From assembly GCA_963576475.1 (NCBI GenBank), contig OY754974.1, forward strand, positions 11,490,904 through 11,554,903: a DNA stretch of 64,000 nt, written 5' to 3'. The position numbers and the translations under genes were made by a program. This document shows, in pieces, positions 23,588 through 34,751 of this stretch. Position 1 is the stretch's first letter. Every line of letters begins with the position of its first letter. The stretch is from Molanna angustata. Lineage: Eukaryota > Arthropoda > Insecta > Trichoptera > Molannidae. The notes beneath the pieces were generated by a model. The model was not told the DNA's origin. It did not search any database and was given only the letters and a program-made list of their open reading frames with translations.

Positions 23588-23801
23588 TGTGGTGTATTAG
23601 AGGACGTGGTATTGCCCCTTCCCCGATAAAGGTTATAAATACCGTAGCGACGCGAATCGCGGCGCTTATCGCTTCCGCGAGCAACGGAGTAGTTAGGTAT
23701 ACAGTGTAGGTACTTGTTGGCTACTTGAAACGGGACGTATTAATAAACCGAGTACGGAGTTAATACGTCTTTAATATTAATACCCACACCAGGATAAGAC
23801 A
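23588..23801 (+). repeat. 5' LTR of Gypsy 1
   Basis: TGTGGTGTATTAGAGG...CCAGGATAAGACA. It contains TATAAATACC near 23633 as a TATA candidate and AATAAACC near 23742 as polyadenylation candidate. No difference from the 3' LTR found by eye. The flanking TTTTC (23583-23587) is repeated after 29704. Confidence 0.92.
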
Positions 23802-23804
23802 CTT

Positions 23805-23822
23805 TGGCGCAGTCAGACTTAC
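23805..23822 (+). other. Primer binding site of Gypsy 1
   Basis: TGGCGCAGTCAG begins 3 bp after the LTR. It resembles the TGGCGCAGTCGG-type site of Drosophila 17.6/297 elements, which use tRNA-Ser. The tRNA assignment is inference. Confidence 0.6.
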
Positions 23823-24301
23823 AAACCGCGTTCCAATTTAAGTGAAAAAAAGACTTAAAATAAAGAAAAAAATACGCACGAATTGATACGGCTGAGTACC
23901 TACCGCCTAACAAAATTTCAACAGAAAAAAATCTACCCACGGCGGGAAAACAAAATTTAGCGATAAATATAAGAGCTACAGGAGTAGACATAGAGAACGA
24001 GAACTACAGGAGTAGTTTTCTTATAAATTCATCATCAAGGAATACGCTTCTCCGTTCCGGGATCATCAGGATCTTCCGAGTAGGAACTCGGAAGAAGTCT
24101 AAAGCGGCAATCTAGGAGCAGAGAAGAGGACGAGAAGCAGGCTTCAGTACTTCCTTGCAGACAGGGACTCTGGGACGACGGGACAGGACTAGCGACCAGT
24201 CACAAGGCGTGAGGGGACGCGGAGTCATCTTCGACGGACCAGAGTTAAGTAGTTGTTTTTTTTTGTTTGTTCATTTCATTGTCCTTTCAAGGCGATCGGC
24301 G

Positions 24302-27217
24302 ATGGCTTTGTCGCGGGGATTAGAACCCTTTTGCCACGAAAGTGGGAATTGGGGAAATTTCCGGACGAGGTTGGAACAATACCTCATACTGCAGGAATTC
24401 GATGATGAAAAGGCAGCCGAGATGAACAGAGCTGTGTTATTGAACAGCCTTTCCGAAGATACGTTCTCCCTGCTGGTGAATCTGTGTGTTCCAGAGCAGG
24501 TGAGTAAATGTAGTTTTGAAAAATTGATGGAGTTACTAGAGGATTATTGCGAAAAAGTGGGTTCAGTGTTCGAAGGCCGAAGAAAATTTTATTCAGCTAC
24601 GCAAGGGGAGGATGAATCCATAAAAGATTTCGCGGCACGGTTAAAACAATACTCGGCAAAGTGTAAATTCGGTACGAGGTTACAGGATAGTTTACGGGAT
24701 ATTTTTGTAATCGGTATTAAGGATAAACGAATCCAAGAAAAATTATTTGTGGAGGGAGAAAATGAATGTTTCGAAAAATTAATTAAGATTGCATCAGTAA
24801 TTGAATCATTAAGTTTAAATCGCGAGAAATCGCATATAAGTATATGTAAAAATGAAACAATTTGTGTTCAACAGTATAGTAATAATAAATATGACAGAAA
24901 TGTTACAAAAAACAATGAAAGTGTATTTTTAAATTCAAGGTCGAATACAAAACAAGGCAATAAATCATTATATTGTTCGGTGTGTGGGTATGACAATCAC
25001 AATAAAGAATTATGTAGGTATAAGAATTATCAATGCAAGATTTGTAAAAAAATAGGTCATTTGGCTCGTTTATGCAGAAATAAAAATGTTAATATAATAA
25101 GTACATTGAATCAAAATAAGAAGATTTGTAATTTGTATAATAACCCGTTTATTGTAAATATAAAATTGGATCAAGTTAAATACGAGGCTTTAATAGACAC
25201 CGGCGCAAGTGTTTCCGCGATTCCTTCATATTTATTTAATGAAAAATTTAAGTACAAAAAGATATTTGATTGTGATACAAAATTGTCGTCTTACGACAAT
25301 AATCAATTAAATGTGATAGGTAAAATTTACGTTACAGTTGAGTTTAATGAGAAGAAAATAGATAAGTTAGAATTTATTATTATTGAAAACGGTTCACAGG
25401 TTATTTTGGGTAGAAATTTTATAGAAAAATGTAGTTTAAAATTTGCAGAAATAAATAACATGTTGATTGATTGTAAATTACAAGAACAAAAATTAAAAGA
25501 AGATTTTAATGACGTTTTTTCAGATAAGTTAGGTACTTTTAATAAATACACGGTAGATATTAAATTGTCAAATCAAAATAAGGTGAGACAGTTATTTGTA
25601 CCTTTCAGACGGATAGCATTCGCATTACAAGACAGGGTAAGATTAGAATTACAAAGGTTAGAGCGAGAAGGGATTATAGAGAAAGTCGAAACGAGTAGGT
25701 ACGCTAGCCCAATAGTGTGTGTACCCAAGCGAGACAACACTATAAGGATATGCGCAGATTTTAAGCGAACATTAAACAGCTGTATACAAGACGTCAAATT
25801 CCCGATGCCGTCAATACAAGACATTGTTGCAAAACTGAACGGCGCGACATTATTTTCAAAATTAGATTTAAAAAACGCGTATAATCAAATAAAATTATCA
25901 GAGAAAAGTAAAGAGTATACAACTATTTCGACACACATTGGGTTGTATAGATACACACGTCTAGTATACGGTTTAAAAACAGCCCCGTCTTTATTCAGTG
26001 AAGTGATACAATCTTGTTTACATGGACTAAAAGGTATTGTAAATTTCTTAGATGACATTCTGGTATTCGGGAGTAATGAAAAAGAGCATTTTATCAATTT
26101 GTGTGCAGTATTAGGAAGATTACGGAATTGTGGGTTAACATTAAATAGTGAGAAATGTGAATTATTTAAAGAAAAAATAGATTTTTTAGGATACAGAATA
26201 TCCAGTGCGGGAATTCAACCAATTGCGTCAAAGATTATAGCTGTCAAAAATGCAAATAGGCCGACGAATGTCAGCGAATTAAAGAGTCTAATCGGAATGA
26301 TAAGTTACTACAGACAATTCGTTAAGAACATGTCTAGTATATTAGAACCTTTATATAAATTATTACGAAAAGGGGAAGAATTCATATGGTCAGAAGATTG
26401 TGAAAAATCATTCGAAAGTGTAAAAAATAAGTTATCATCGGACAGTATTTTGGTGCATTATGACCCGGGGAGGAAATTAAAGTTGGTAACAGACGCGAGT
26501 AGTAAAGGGTTGGGAGCTACCCTGCTACATGTCTATCAGAATAATACGGAAAGACCAATAGCATTCGCGTCTAGGCAATTGACACCAAGTGAGAAAAAAT
26601 ATAGTATTTTAGACTTAGAGGCAACAGCGATAATTTTCGGTTTAAAAATATTCTTTCATTATTTATATGGGAGGAAATTTATTTTAGCAGTCGACAACCA
26701 ACCTTTAGTACATATTTTTGGAGAGAAAAGGGGGTTACCGGTACTTAGTACAAATAGGTTAATAAGATTTGGGGTAATTTTATCTGGATTTGACTATGAG
26801 ATAGAATACATTAAATCGGAAAAAAATTGTTCAGATTATCTATCACGGTTTCCGGTGGGGGAACAAGTTGAAAATGAAGTGGAAAATGAATTTGACTCGT
26901 TATGTCAAATTGAATTTAACAATATAGATTTTGAATATATAAATGTTTTGTCGGAAAATAGGGAAATAAAAATGGACATAGAGAAATTAAAAGAGGAAAC
27001 TTTGTTGGATCCGGTACTAGAAAAAATAAAAAAATATATAAAATCAGGGTGGCCTACCAAGATAGATAAAAATATAGAAATTTGGAATTTCTGGAAAGTA
27101 CGAAATGAGCTGTCAGAATATAGTGATTGCGTATTTTGGGGAAACAGGGTTATTATACCTAAAAATATTCGACGAACTGTGCTGATAGGCTTACCAGATT
27201 TTTTTACCACAGTATAA
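24302..27217 (+). CDS. Gypsy 1 gag-pol: Gag, protease, RT, RNase H (3' interrupted)
   Basis: I start at the ATG at 24302 (MALSRGLEP), since the frame further upstream lacks an ATG. Gag is followed by a zinc knuckle CKICKKIGHLARLC near residue 245, then a retropepsin-like ALIDTGASVSAIP near residue 300. RT follows (about residues 450-630) with LFSKLDLKNAYNQI (motif A), YGLKTAP and FLDDILVF (FxDD at the catalytic site), then RNase H beginning LVTDASSKGLGATLL. The authentic frame ends at 27183; the last codons to 27217 come from the inserted foreign LTR fragment. It encodes polymerase and RNase H for replication through tRNA-primed reverse transcription. Confidence 0.9.
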   Translation: MALSRGLEPFCHESGNWGNFRTRLEQYLILQEFDDEKAAEMNRAVLLNSLSEDTFSLLVNLCVPEQVSKCSFEKLMELLEDYCEKVGSVFEGRRKFYSATQGEDESIKDFAARLKQYSAKCKFGTRLQDSLRDIFVIGIKDKRIQEKLFVEGENECFEKLIKIASVIESLSLNREKSHISICKNETICVQQYSNNKYDRNVTKNNESVFLNSRSNTKQGNKSLYCSVCGYDNHNKELCRYKNYQCKICKKIGHLARLCRNKNVNIISTLNQNKKICNLYNNPFIVNIKLDQVKYEALIDTGASVSAIPSYLFNEKFKYKKIFDCDTKLSSYDNNQLNVIGKIYVTVEFNEKKIDKLEFIIIENGSQVILGRNFIEKCSLKFAEINNMLIDCKLQEQKLKEDFNDVFSDKLGTFNKYTVDIKLSNQNKVRQLFVPFRRIAFALQDRVRLELQRLEREGIIEKVETSRYASPIVCVPKRDNTIRICADFKRTLNSCIQDVKFPMPSIQDIVAKLNGATLFSKLDLKNAYNQIKLSEKSKEYTTISTHIGLYRYTRLVYGLKTAPSLFSEVIQSCLHGLKGIVNFLDDILVFGSNEKEHFINLCAVLGRLRNCGLTLNSEKCELFKEKIDFLGYRISSAGIQPIASKIIAVKNANRPTNVSELKSLIGMISYYRQFVKNMSSILEPLYKLLRKGEEFIWSEDCEKSFESVKNKLSSDSILVHYDPGRKLKLVTDASSKGLGATLLHVYQNNTERPIAFASRQLTPSEKKYSILDLEATAIIFGLKIFFHYLYGRKFILAVDNQPLVHIFGEKRGLPVLSTNRLIRFGVILSGFDYEIEYIKSEKNCSDYLSRFPVGEQVENEVENEFDSLCQIEFNNIDFEYINVLSENREIKMDIEKLKEETLLDPVLEKIKKYIKSGWPTKIDKNIEIWNFWKVRNELSEYSDCVFWGNRVIIPKNIRRTVLIGLPDFFTTV
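26981..27183 (+). repeat. 203-bp pol segment, upstream copy of a direct duplication
   Basis: Identical by eye to 27975-28177. It runs from GAGAAATTAAAAGAGG to CGACGAACTGTGCT and lies between RNase H and the integrase zinc finger. The pair brackets the foreign insert. Confidence 0.95.
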
Positions 27218-27974
27218 AAATTGAAATTATGAGCACAAAATAAAAGTACCTGAGTTTTTTTAAACGATTTCGGAATTTTACCAGTTTCTGAAGGTATGAG
27301 TGTGTTCAGAGACACGTTCGGATCACCAGTTTTGGACTGGTGGGTGTTCAGAGACACGATCGAGAGTCACCAGTTTTGGGACTGTTTAGAAGGTATGTTC
27401 AGACACGTCGGGTCACCAGTTTTGGGGTTAAAGGTATTTGTAGTATGTAGAGCTTGCTAAAGTGCCAGAGTGGTCACTTGGTTAGAAGCGATTGGATACC
27501 AGCCGGAGCTGATATACACGCCTGTAATTGAGGTGGTAAGGTCGGTCAGTTGGACGTGTAGGTATTACCTGTTTGTCCGCCTTTAGCTACATACAACCCA
27601 AACGATATCTCACCCGCTTGGTTCGAACCTGGAGGCCGTCTATTCGGAGAGTCCCGACAGCTGAGCCACAGATTCATCGGCCAAGCAACTGCGATATCGT
27701 ATACAATAGATTAAATATTACTATTAAATATTACTCAGGTAGAAATGGTTGACAGATTGAAAGATGTAACAGGAAATTGAACTTACTCTTTTATTGATCA
27801 AGTTGATGCTTACAATTGGTGCTTATTAATATTACTTGGTACAGAAAATGTTGAATTATTATTTAATGATTATAAATGTAAATTTGGAACGCGGACGATT
27901 TGAACGACGACGAGCGGTCGGGCAGCGTGATGCATAGCCTCGAGATCTGGATAAGCGGAATGCCTGGGAGCTCT
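27184..27974 (-). mobile_element. Foreign LTR plus leader fragment inserted in Gypsy 1 pol (copy 2)
   Basis: The same sequence as 33658-34448, with one difference noticed (CTATTCGG versus CTGTTCGG). Minus strand: a 5'-truncated LTR (27423-27974), then AAACTGGTGACCCGACGTG (primer-binding-site position) and a leader ending GGTAAGCCTATC. It lacks its own target duplication; instead 203 bp of host element is duplicated on either side. Inner leader repeats of CACCAGTTTTGG occur three to four times. Confidence 0.8.
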
Positions 27975-29324
27975 GAGAAATTAAAAGAGGAAACTTTGTT
28001 GGATCCGGTACTAGAAAAAATAAAAAAATATATAAAATCAGGGTGGCCTACCAAGATAGATAAAAATATAGAAATTTGGAATTTCTGGAAAGTACGAAAT
28101 GAGCTGTCAGAATATAGTGATTGCGTATTTTGGGGAAACAGGGTTATTATACCTAAAAATATTCGACGAACTGTGCTGGAACTGCTGCATCGTTCACACT
28201 TAGGCATGGTCAAAACAAAAGCATTAGCACGCAGTTATGTCTGGTGGCCAGGGTTAAATAGGGATATAGAGGGGTTGGTTAGTGGATGCGAGAGCTGTGC
28301 GCGAACACAGCCTTCGCCGCCACGATCAACATTATGTTCATGGCCCAACGATGACAAAATCTGGAGCAGATTACACCTAGATCATTTTGGCCCAATAGGG
28401 AATAAATTTTTTTTAATTTGTGTAGATGCGTGCACAAAATGGATAGAATGCACGGAAGTACCCAGTGCAAGTACTAATAGTACTTTGAAAATTTTAAGAC
28501 GACTGTTCTCACAATTTGGTATAGTAGAGACAATTGTAAGTGATAACGGAACAGCCTTTACCTCACAAGAATTTAAAGATTTTTGTGAAAATTTTAAAAT
28601 ACGTCATATAACTTCCGCAGTAGGACATCCCCAAAGTAATGGTCAGGCAGAGAATGCGGTAAAAACTTGCAAAGTTTTTTTAAAGAAAATTCTCATAGGT
28701 AATAAATTCCCACAAGACATGGAAGAAAAACTATTAAATTTCATTGTTGATTTCAGAAATACACCATGTATTGCAACTGGTTTAGAACCAGCAATGATGA
28801 TGTTGGGAAGACGATTGAGAACCGTTTTTGACACTTTTCTTCCGGTCAAGAACATGAACCAGGATGGAAGGAAAGTAAGCAAGGAAATAAAAGGAAGGAT
28901 GGAAGTAAGCAAGCAGAAGAACAAAAGTTATTATGGAGGGAGGAAGAGGACGGATGACAGGTACAGTATAGGACAGAAGGTGATGGTAAAGGACTTGAGG
29001 AATGAGAGGAAAGAATGGGTACCTGGAGTGATTGAGAAGCGTCTGGGAGCATGCACGTTCATCATAGGGGTGAACGGAATGCGGTGGAAGAGGCATTTAG
29101 ACCAATTGTCTGTCCGTCAGGTCGACTGGAATAAGAGTCCAGATAATGACCAGGCTGTAACTGAGAGACCTGAGGATGAGGGTTCCCCAGTTACAGACCT
29201 GGATTTTTCCGGACTGCTTGGTAGAACGGAAAATAATCCATCGGTCTGTTTCAGGGATTGCTGCTCCCCTTGGGAAGGACGACTCCGTCCGAGACCTACA
29301 CCTGGCCCGTCGAGGATGACATGA
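27975..29324 (+). CDS. Gypsy 1 pol, 3' part: integrase
   Basis: After the second copy of the 203-bp segment the frame continues with an HHCC zinc-binding domain (H-x3-H in HRSHLGM, C-x2-C in CESC). The DDE core follows: Asp in LHLDHFGPIG, Asp in VSDNGTAFTS, Glu in NGQAENAVK. A GPY/F-like C-terminal part (KVMVKDLRNERKEW..., RWKRHLDQLS) follows; no chromodomain is seen. The frame is the one that would continue the upstream pol if the 994-bp disruption were absent. In its present form it has no proper start, so it is a broken gene. It would join element cDNA to chromosomal DNA. The RWKRHLDQL ending is common in K02A2.6-like insect Gypsy proteins. Confidence 0.88.
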   Translation, partial: EKLKEETLLDPVLEKIKKYIKSGWPTKIDKNIEIWNFWKVRNELSEYSDCVFWGNRVIIPKNIRRTVLELLHRSHLGMVKTKALARSYVWWPGLNRDIEGLVSGCESCARTQPSPPRSTLCSWPNDDKIWSRLHLDHFGPIGNKFFLICVDACTKWIECTEVPSASTNSTLKILRRLFSQFGIVETIVSDNGTAFTSQEFKDFCENFKIRHITSAVGHPQSNGQAENAVKTCKVFLKKILIGNKFPQDMEEKLLNFIVDFRNTPCIATGLEPAMMMLGRRLRTVFDTFLPVKNMNQDGRKVSKEIKGRMEVSKQKNKSYYGGRKRTDDRYSIGQKVMVKDLRNERKEWVPGVIEKRLGACTFIIGVNGMRWKRHLDQLSVRQVDWNKSPDNDQAVTERPEDEGSPVTDLDFSGLLGRTENNPSVCFRDCCSPWEGRLRPRPTPGPSRMT

Positions 29325-29490
29325 CAACACCATAAAGGGAAAAAGTATTATTAACAAGGAAAAAGTATTGTAAATATATACAGGAATATTGTTGTTTTGT
29401 ATATTATTGTATTAGTGAAGCCAACAAGTAAGTTTTAATTATGTAAACGAATAAATGAAATATGTAGATAGTTGACATATGTAAAGAAAG

Positions 29491-29704
29491 TGTGGTGTAT
29501 TAGAGGACGTGGTATTGCCCCTTCCCCGATAAAGGTTATAAATACCGTAGCGACGCGAATCGCGGCGCTTATCGCTTCCGCGAGCAACGGAGTAGTTAGG
29601 TATACAGTGTAGGTACTTGTTGGCTACTTGAAACGGGACGTATTAATAAACCGAGTACGGAGTTAATACGTCTTTAATATTAATACCCACACCAGGATAA
29701 GACA
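29491..29704 (+). repeat. 3' LTR of Gypsy 1
   Basis: 214 bp, no mismatch to the 5' LTR found. A short purine tract AAAGAAAG (29483-29490) precedes it as polypurine tract, and TTTTC follows it as target duplication. Confidence 0.92.
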
Positions 29705-30419
29705 TTTTCCAAGTCATATATGTCAAAAAAGTGTACATTTTGCACGCAAATATCTGTTAGTTTAAAAGTTAGAAGTACGTATTTACACAAAAAAAATATA
29801 TTTTCAAGTAACTTAGCTTTTAAGTGAAAAACATGGTGAATATTTTGTCTAATTATAATGTTTAACTAATTTTTAAAGTAAGCGTTTTGTACAAATGTAC
29901 ATATAACCCCGCCATTTTAATATCTTTTCATATGATATTTAATTTTCCTACCGAATGAATATGTTCTTTAAAATAATATACCTTTGTAATAAATGTGATT
30001 ATGAAATAATAAAATGAAACACAAGACATTACAGCAAGTTTTAAGACATATATTGTAAAAGTCTGTTAATTATTAGTAAAGATGTAGGCGTAATAAAATT
30101 GCATAATTTGTTAAAAATATTTGATTTTTCTGACAATTTTCATTTTTATGGCATCGAACAAACCAATGTAGGTACCTACATATTCAAAAAATGTCTCCAT
30201 AACATTTGATATTTTTCACATGTTGGAACATGGTTACTATGGTAACGGACACATTCTGATATTCAAATAAAATTTGTTATAAATCGAATTCGAATTAATT
30301 TAGAACATCATTGTAGGTAGGTACCTACATACCTAATACTACTTAAAAACCAAGAATATACTGATTTTGTATAGGAAAATTATTAAACTATTTTAGGTTA
30401 ACTCCAATACACATTCAAT
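29705..30419. other. AT-rich non-coding stretch
   Basis: No gene seen; TAGGTACCTACATA runs near 30170 and 30320. Confidence 0.5.
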
Positions 30420-31580
30420 ATACCTACAAACTATTTCCTATAGTGAAATTCTTCTTTTTTCTATGTAGACCTTTGGGTGATTTTTTCTACAAACTATTTC
30501 TTGGGGTTTAAATCTTCTTCCTCTTCTTTTGTGAAGTCATTTGGGACAGTTCATAAATAAACTATTTCCTATAGTCTAATTTTTCTTTTTCTTAATTTAT
30601 GTAGACCTTGGGTGAGTTTTTATACAAACTATTTCCTATAGTCTAATTCGTCTTCTTCTTCCTTTATGTAGACCTTTTGGTTAGTTTTTAAACAAACTAT
30701 TTTTAAACAAACTATCCTTTAGTCTAATTCTTCGTTTTCTTATTTTATGTAGATGTTGGGTGAATTTTATATAAAATATTTCCTATAGTTCAATTCATCT
30801 TCTTCTTCTTTTATGAAGACATTTTGGTCAGTTTTTTATATAATACATTTCCTAATGTGTAATTCTTCTATTTCATCTTCTATGTAGACCATTGGGTCAG
30901 TTTTTATTACAAACTATTTGTTATAGTTTTATACTTCTACTTCTTTTTTTATTTAGTCTTTTGGATTAGTTTTATGTCTAATAGTCTATTGTAACGAAAT
31001 ATTATAAACAACATGCATACTTGATGAAAATACATAAAAATGAATGGGATGTTACCAACACTAGAATCTTCTCATAACTTTTGTTCCATCAAATTTACAC
31101 CATTTATTATATCATCATATATTGCTTAATTTTCAATAACTACACATTTCATTTTGATGACAATATATAAAAAATCGGGGTTGTGGCCATTGCTGGATCT
31201 TCACAACGTTTATATTCATATTAAAAACTATTTAACATAGCTTAAGTCTTCTTCTTCTGTAATGTAGACTTATGTGTCAGTTTTAAGTCTATCAGTTTTA
31301 TTGTGCAAAACTATAATAAACTATATGCACACTTGACGAAAAATATAAAAACGAATGGGATGGGACCAACACTAGAATATTTTCAGTACTTTTGTTTAAT
31401 CAATTTTTAAACCATTTCCCATCATCCAAAATTACTAAATATTTAAAACACATTATTTGCGTTTGATGACAATATATAAAAATAGGGGTTGTGGCCAAAA
31501 CCGAACTCTTTACAACGTTGTCTCTTTATAATCAGTCATATTTAAAACCATTTACCATAGTCCATGCGTGCAGAAATTGT
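30420..31580. repeat. Degenerate tandem repeats, 60-bp and about 300-bp orders
   Basis: From 30420 to 30970 units of roughly 60-70 bp repeat ACAAACTATTTCCTATAG, TTCTTCTTCTTC and ATGTAGACCTTTGGGT. From about 30970 to 31580 two longer units share ATGCATACTTGATGAAAA, AATGGGATG-ACCAACACTAGAAT, GATGACAATATATAAAAA and GGGGTTGTGGCCA. Divergence between units is high, so the array is old. Confidence 0.75.
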
Positions 31581-33657
31581 ATGTGCTTATATATAAAAGC
31601 AAATAGATTGTGGCCATCACTTTAAGATTTTACACCGCTTAAACTCAATTAAATTTCAAACTACTTTTCCTACTACGGTTAAAAAAAATTATGTGTGACA
31701 ATATTATGTAGGTATATAAACGATTGCTTATTCCTTCACTAATTTACATTCTTGGCCAACGGCGGGACATAAAAGCTAGTAGTTAATATAATATAGTTTA
31801 GTTTATAGTACCAGTTTGTTGCTGTATTATATAGTTAATATATAATAAGGTTTTAATGTTTTAATGTTTGATTATAGTTAGGTATTTTTACTACCGTAAA
31901 TTATAGTTTCAATGTTTCTATATTCTGGACGTATTCGCTATCGTATCGTATTATTTTTATTGTTCGATCATGGTTTTATAGTTGTAGTGTTTTTATAAAA
32001 AAATAAAGTAAAATATTTTGTATATAAAAAATATTTTGTATTTAGCTAATTGTAGCTGTTCAACATTAGCTATTTGTAGCTGTTCAACTTATTACGGCTT
32101 TTGCTTTTATTCGTTAACGATTGTATTTAAAAACCAATGTTTATTTGCAGTTAATTATTGTTTAAATTCGCTTTCCATATTATAGTATGACTGATGGTTT
32201 TAAATTTCCGTAACGTATGCTTGTTTGATAATGATTTGATAGTAATAGTTTAATATTATAGTTTTAGAAGCATTAGTTTAGTTTATTTTCAACCAATTAT
32301 TTAGAAAAAATATTTTAAAAATATATTATAATGTTCGTTTACGTACGTAGTTTATTTAAAATAATTTTAAATAATTGTAATTGTATATAATTTTTTATTC
32401 CCGTAATTATATTTAGAAATAATATATATTTTATTTTAATGTTTAATTTATTTTATTATTTGCTTTGCGTTGTTAATTTGTTCGATAAGGTGAGGTATAA
32501 TATTATTTAATATTTAAGTAATGTTTTAAATTGTTGCTTGCTCGATGTTTTTATGTATCAGATTCGTTGAGGCGAGGTTCGTTGACCTGTAGGCGATGTC
32601 GATGACTCTAGTTTGCTATGTTTGTCGGGGTGGTTCGCTTATCTTATCTTTTGTTTTCGCGTTTTATTACGGGTTACTCGAGTTCATGCGATAGGCTTTT
32701 GTTTGGAGTTCGTTTACCTTCGTTTTTTTTTTGCTTGAAACACAAGTGAAAGTATTTCGACCGATCGACGCGATATAATATTTTTAGATATGAAGTATAT
32801 ATTTGTTTTTGAATTTTTACATAAGAATATGCATTTTACGAATATACTGATTATTTAACTATATGTTTCTAATTTTTAGTTTTTATGATAATGGTTTTAT
32901 GATTATAATTTTTATTTAGAAATGTAATATTTATTTTTTATTGATAATTTTTTAATTTTTACGTATTACGATATTTAGCAAAAATAAATATTTTATGAAT
33001 TTCTATGAAATTTATTTTTAATTTTTTTTTTTGCGTTTTATCAATTATGAACAAGATAAAATATTTATAATGACTTTAGGCTTTTAGAATGACTTTAGGT
33101 TTTTTAATAATATTATAATTTTTATACCTCTATTCGGCGTTTTGGTTCTCTGGCTTTTTGCTTTAGATTTTTATACCTTCGTCCTTTGTATTTATTTATT
33201 TATTTTCTGGTAATTTTGGTTTTTTTTTAGATAGCTTCTTTTTAAATTTGTTTCCTCTGTATTATTTTTGCGTCTCGTCAGTCATGAAAAAAAAAATATA
33301 TTAAGTACATATTAGTTATATATTAAACAATTGTAAATATGTTAAGTTCGGTGGAATTTGCGTATGAGCGTTTTTGAACGTTTTTGAGCGTTTTTGAGCG
33401 TTTTTTGAGCGGGTACACTTGTAATTAATTTTTGACAAATTATAAGACAAATGTATTTAATATATTAGCTTGTAATATATGTGTTACCTGCTCGAGTGAT
33501 TCCGTTCATCCAGACCTCGCTGTTCAAGTATTAATTCCTGTTAAATCCTTTGTTTCTGTCGTGCAGTAAAATGTTACGCAGTATATTAATGAACACATAT
33601 TATTGTTCTGTTTAATAAAACTACTGATTTTACGTTAAGAATGGCACAGTAGGTTGT
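31581..33657. other. Long AT-rich non-coding stretch
   Basis: About 2 kb of very AT-rich sequence with T-runs and no coding signature. An 11-bp tandem repeat, GAGCGTTTTTG, five units, lies at about 33365-33414. The last 100 bp may be leader or internal sequence of the LTR fragment that follows on the minus strand. Confidence 0.5.
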
Positions 33658-34551
33658 GATAGGCTTACCAGATTTTTTTACCACAGTATAAAAATTGAAA
33701 TTATGAGCACAAAATAAAAGTACCTGAGTTTTTTTAAACGATTTCGGAATTTTACCAGTTTCTGAAGGTATGAGTGTGTTCAGAGACACGTTCGGATCAC
33801 CAGTTTTGGACTGGTGGGTGTTCAGAGACACGATCGAGAGTCACCAGTTTTGGGACTGTTTAGAAGGTATGTTCAGACACGTCGGGTCACCAGTTTTGGG
33901 GTTAAAGGTATTTGTAGTATGTAGAGCTTGCTAAAGTGCCAGAGTGGTCACTTGGTTAGAAGCGATTGGATACCAGCCGGAGCTGATATACACGCCTGTA
34001 ATTGAGGTGGTAAGGTCGGTCAGTTGGACGTGTAGGTATTACCTGTTTGTCCGCCTTTAGCTACATACAACCCAAACGATATCTCACCCGCTTGGTTCGA
34101 ACCTGGAGGCCGTCTGTTCGGAGAGTCCCGACAGCTGAGCCACAGATTCATCGGCCAAGCAACTGCGATATCGTATACAATAGATTAAATATTACTATTA
34201 AATATTACTCAGGTAGAAATGGTTGACAGATTGAAAGATGTAACAGGAAATTGAACTTACTCTTTTATTGATCAAGTTGATGCTTACAATTGGTGCTTAT
34301 TAATATTACTTGGTACAGAAAATGTTGAATTATTATTTAATGATTATAAATGTAAATTTGGAACGCGGACGATTTGAACGACGACGAGCGGTCGGGCAGC
34401 GTGATGCATAGCCTCGAGATCTGGATAAGCGGAATGCCTGGGAGCTCTGTGTTACTCCTTATATAGGGGTCGCGCTGTGGATACGGCGCAGGGCAAGATG
34501 GCGCCTGCCGACGTAACTCAGCTTCGCGGCGCAATCGGAGGTTGCGCCACA
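33658..34551 (-). mobile_element. LTR plus leader of the third LTR family, copy 3
   Basis: Minus strand: LTR 34551-33897 (TGTGGCGCAACC...TTTAACCCCA), then AAAC-TGGTGACCCGACGTG as likely primer binding site, then a leader with repeated CAAAACTGGTGA motifs down to GGTAAGCCTATC. TATA box CCTATATAAGG near 34458. No gag or pol follows, so it is a 5'-end fragment. It shares its inner end exactly with the copy inside Gypsy 1. Confidence 0.65.
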
Positions 34552-34751
34552 ATATAAAGGTTTAAATGTATATTATGTACAAAGTAAACAACCAAATACC
34601 TGTGTGTGGGTATACAAATAATAAAAAAATAAAATTACGTTCTTCCTGTCCCTCGTCAACAGTCAATTTAACCTCAATTAAGGAATGTGTTTATTAAAAT
34701 TGTATGCTAATTATATTGATTCGTTTTCTTCTTTTCTGCTGCTGAAGATAT
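34552..34751. other. Short non-coding gap
   Basis: Nothing recognisable. Confidence 0.5.

Larger units (their letters stand above)
23588..29704 (+). mobile_element. Ty3/Gypsy LTR retrotransposon 1, interrupted in pol
   Basis: Two 214-bp LTRs that appear identical (23588-23801, 29491-29704) and a TTTTC direct repeat on both sides define the element. Gene order gag-PR-RT-RNase H-IN is that of Ty3/Gypsy. No env-like frame follows integrase. A 791-bp foreign segment and a 203-bp duplication of pol enlarge it by 994 bp and break the frame. Without them it would be about 5.1 kb. The intact LTR pair points to recent insertion. Confidence 0.92.

Noticed and set aside
27184..27974. Normal LTR-element insertion with target duplication
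   Set aside because: The fragment lacks both authentic ends and the duplication is 203 bp, far beyond integrase spacing.
20903..34551. One composite LTR element spanning copies 1 and 3
   Set aside because: Both LTR copies are minus strand, but the DNA between them is Gypsy 1 and unrelated AT-rich sequence, and the leader lies on the wrong side for a single unit with copy 1 as partner to be certain.
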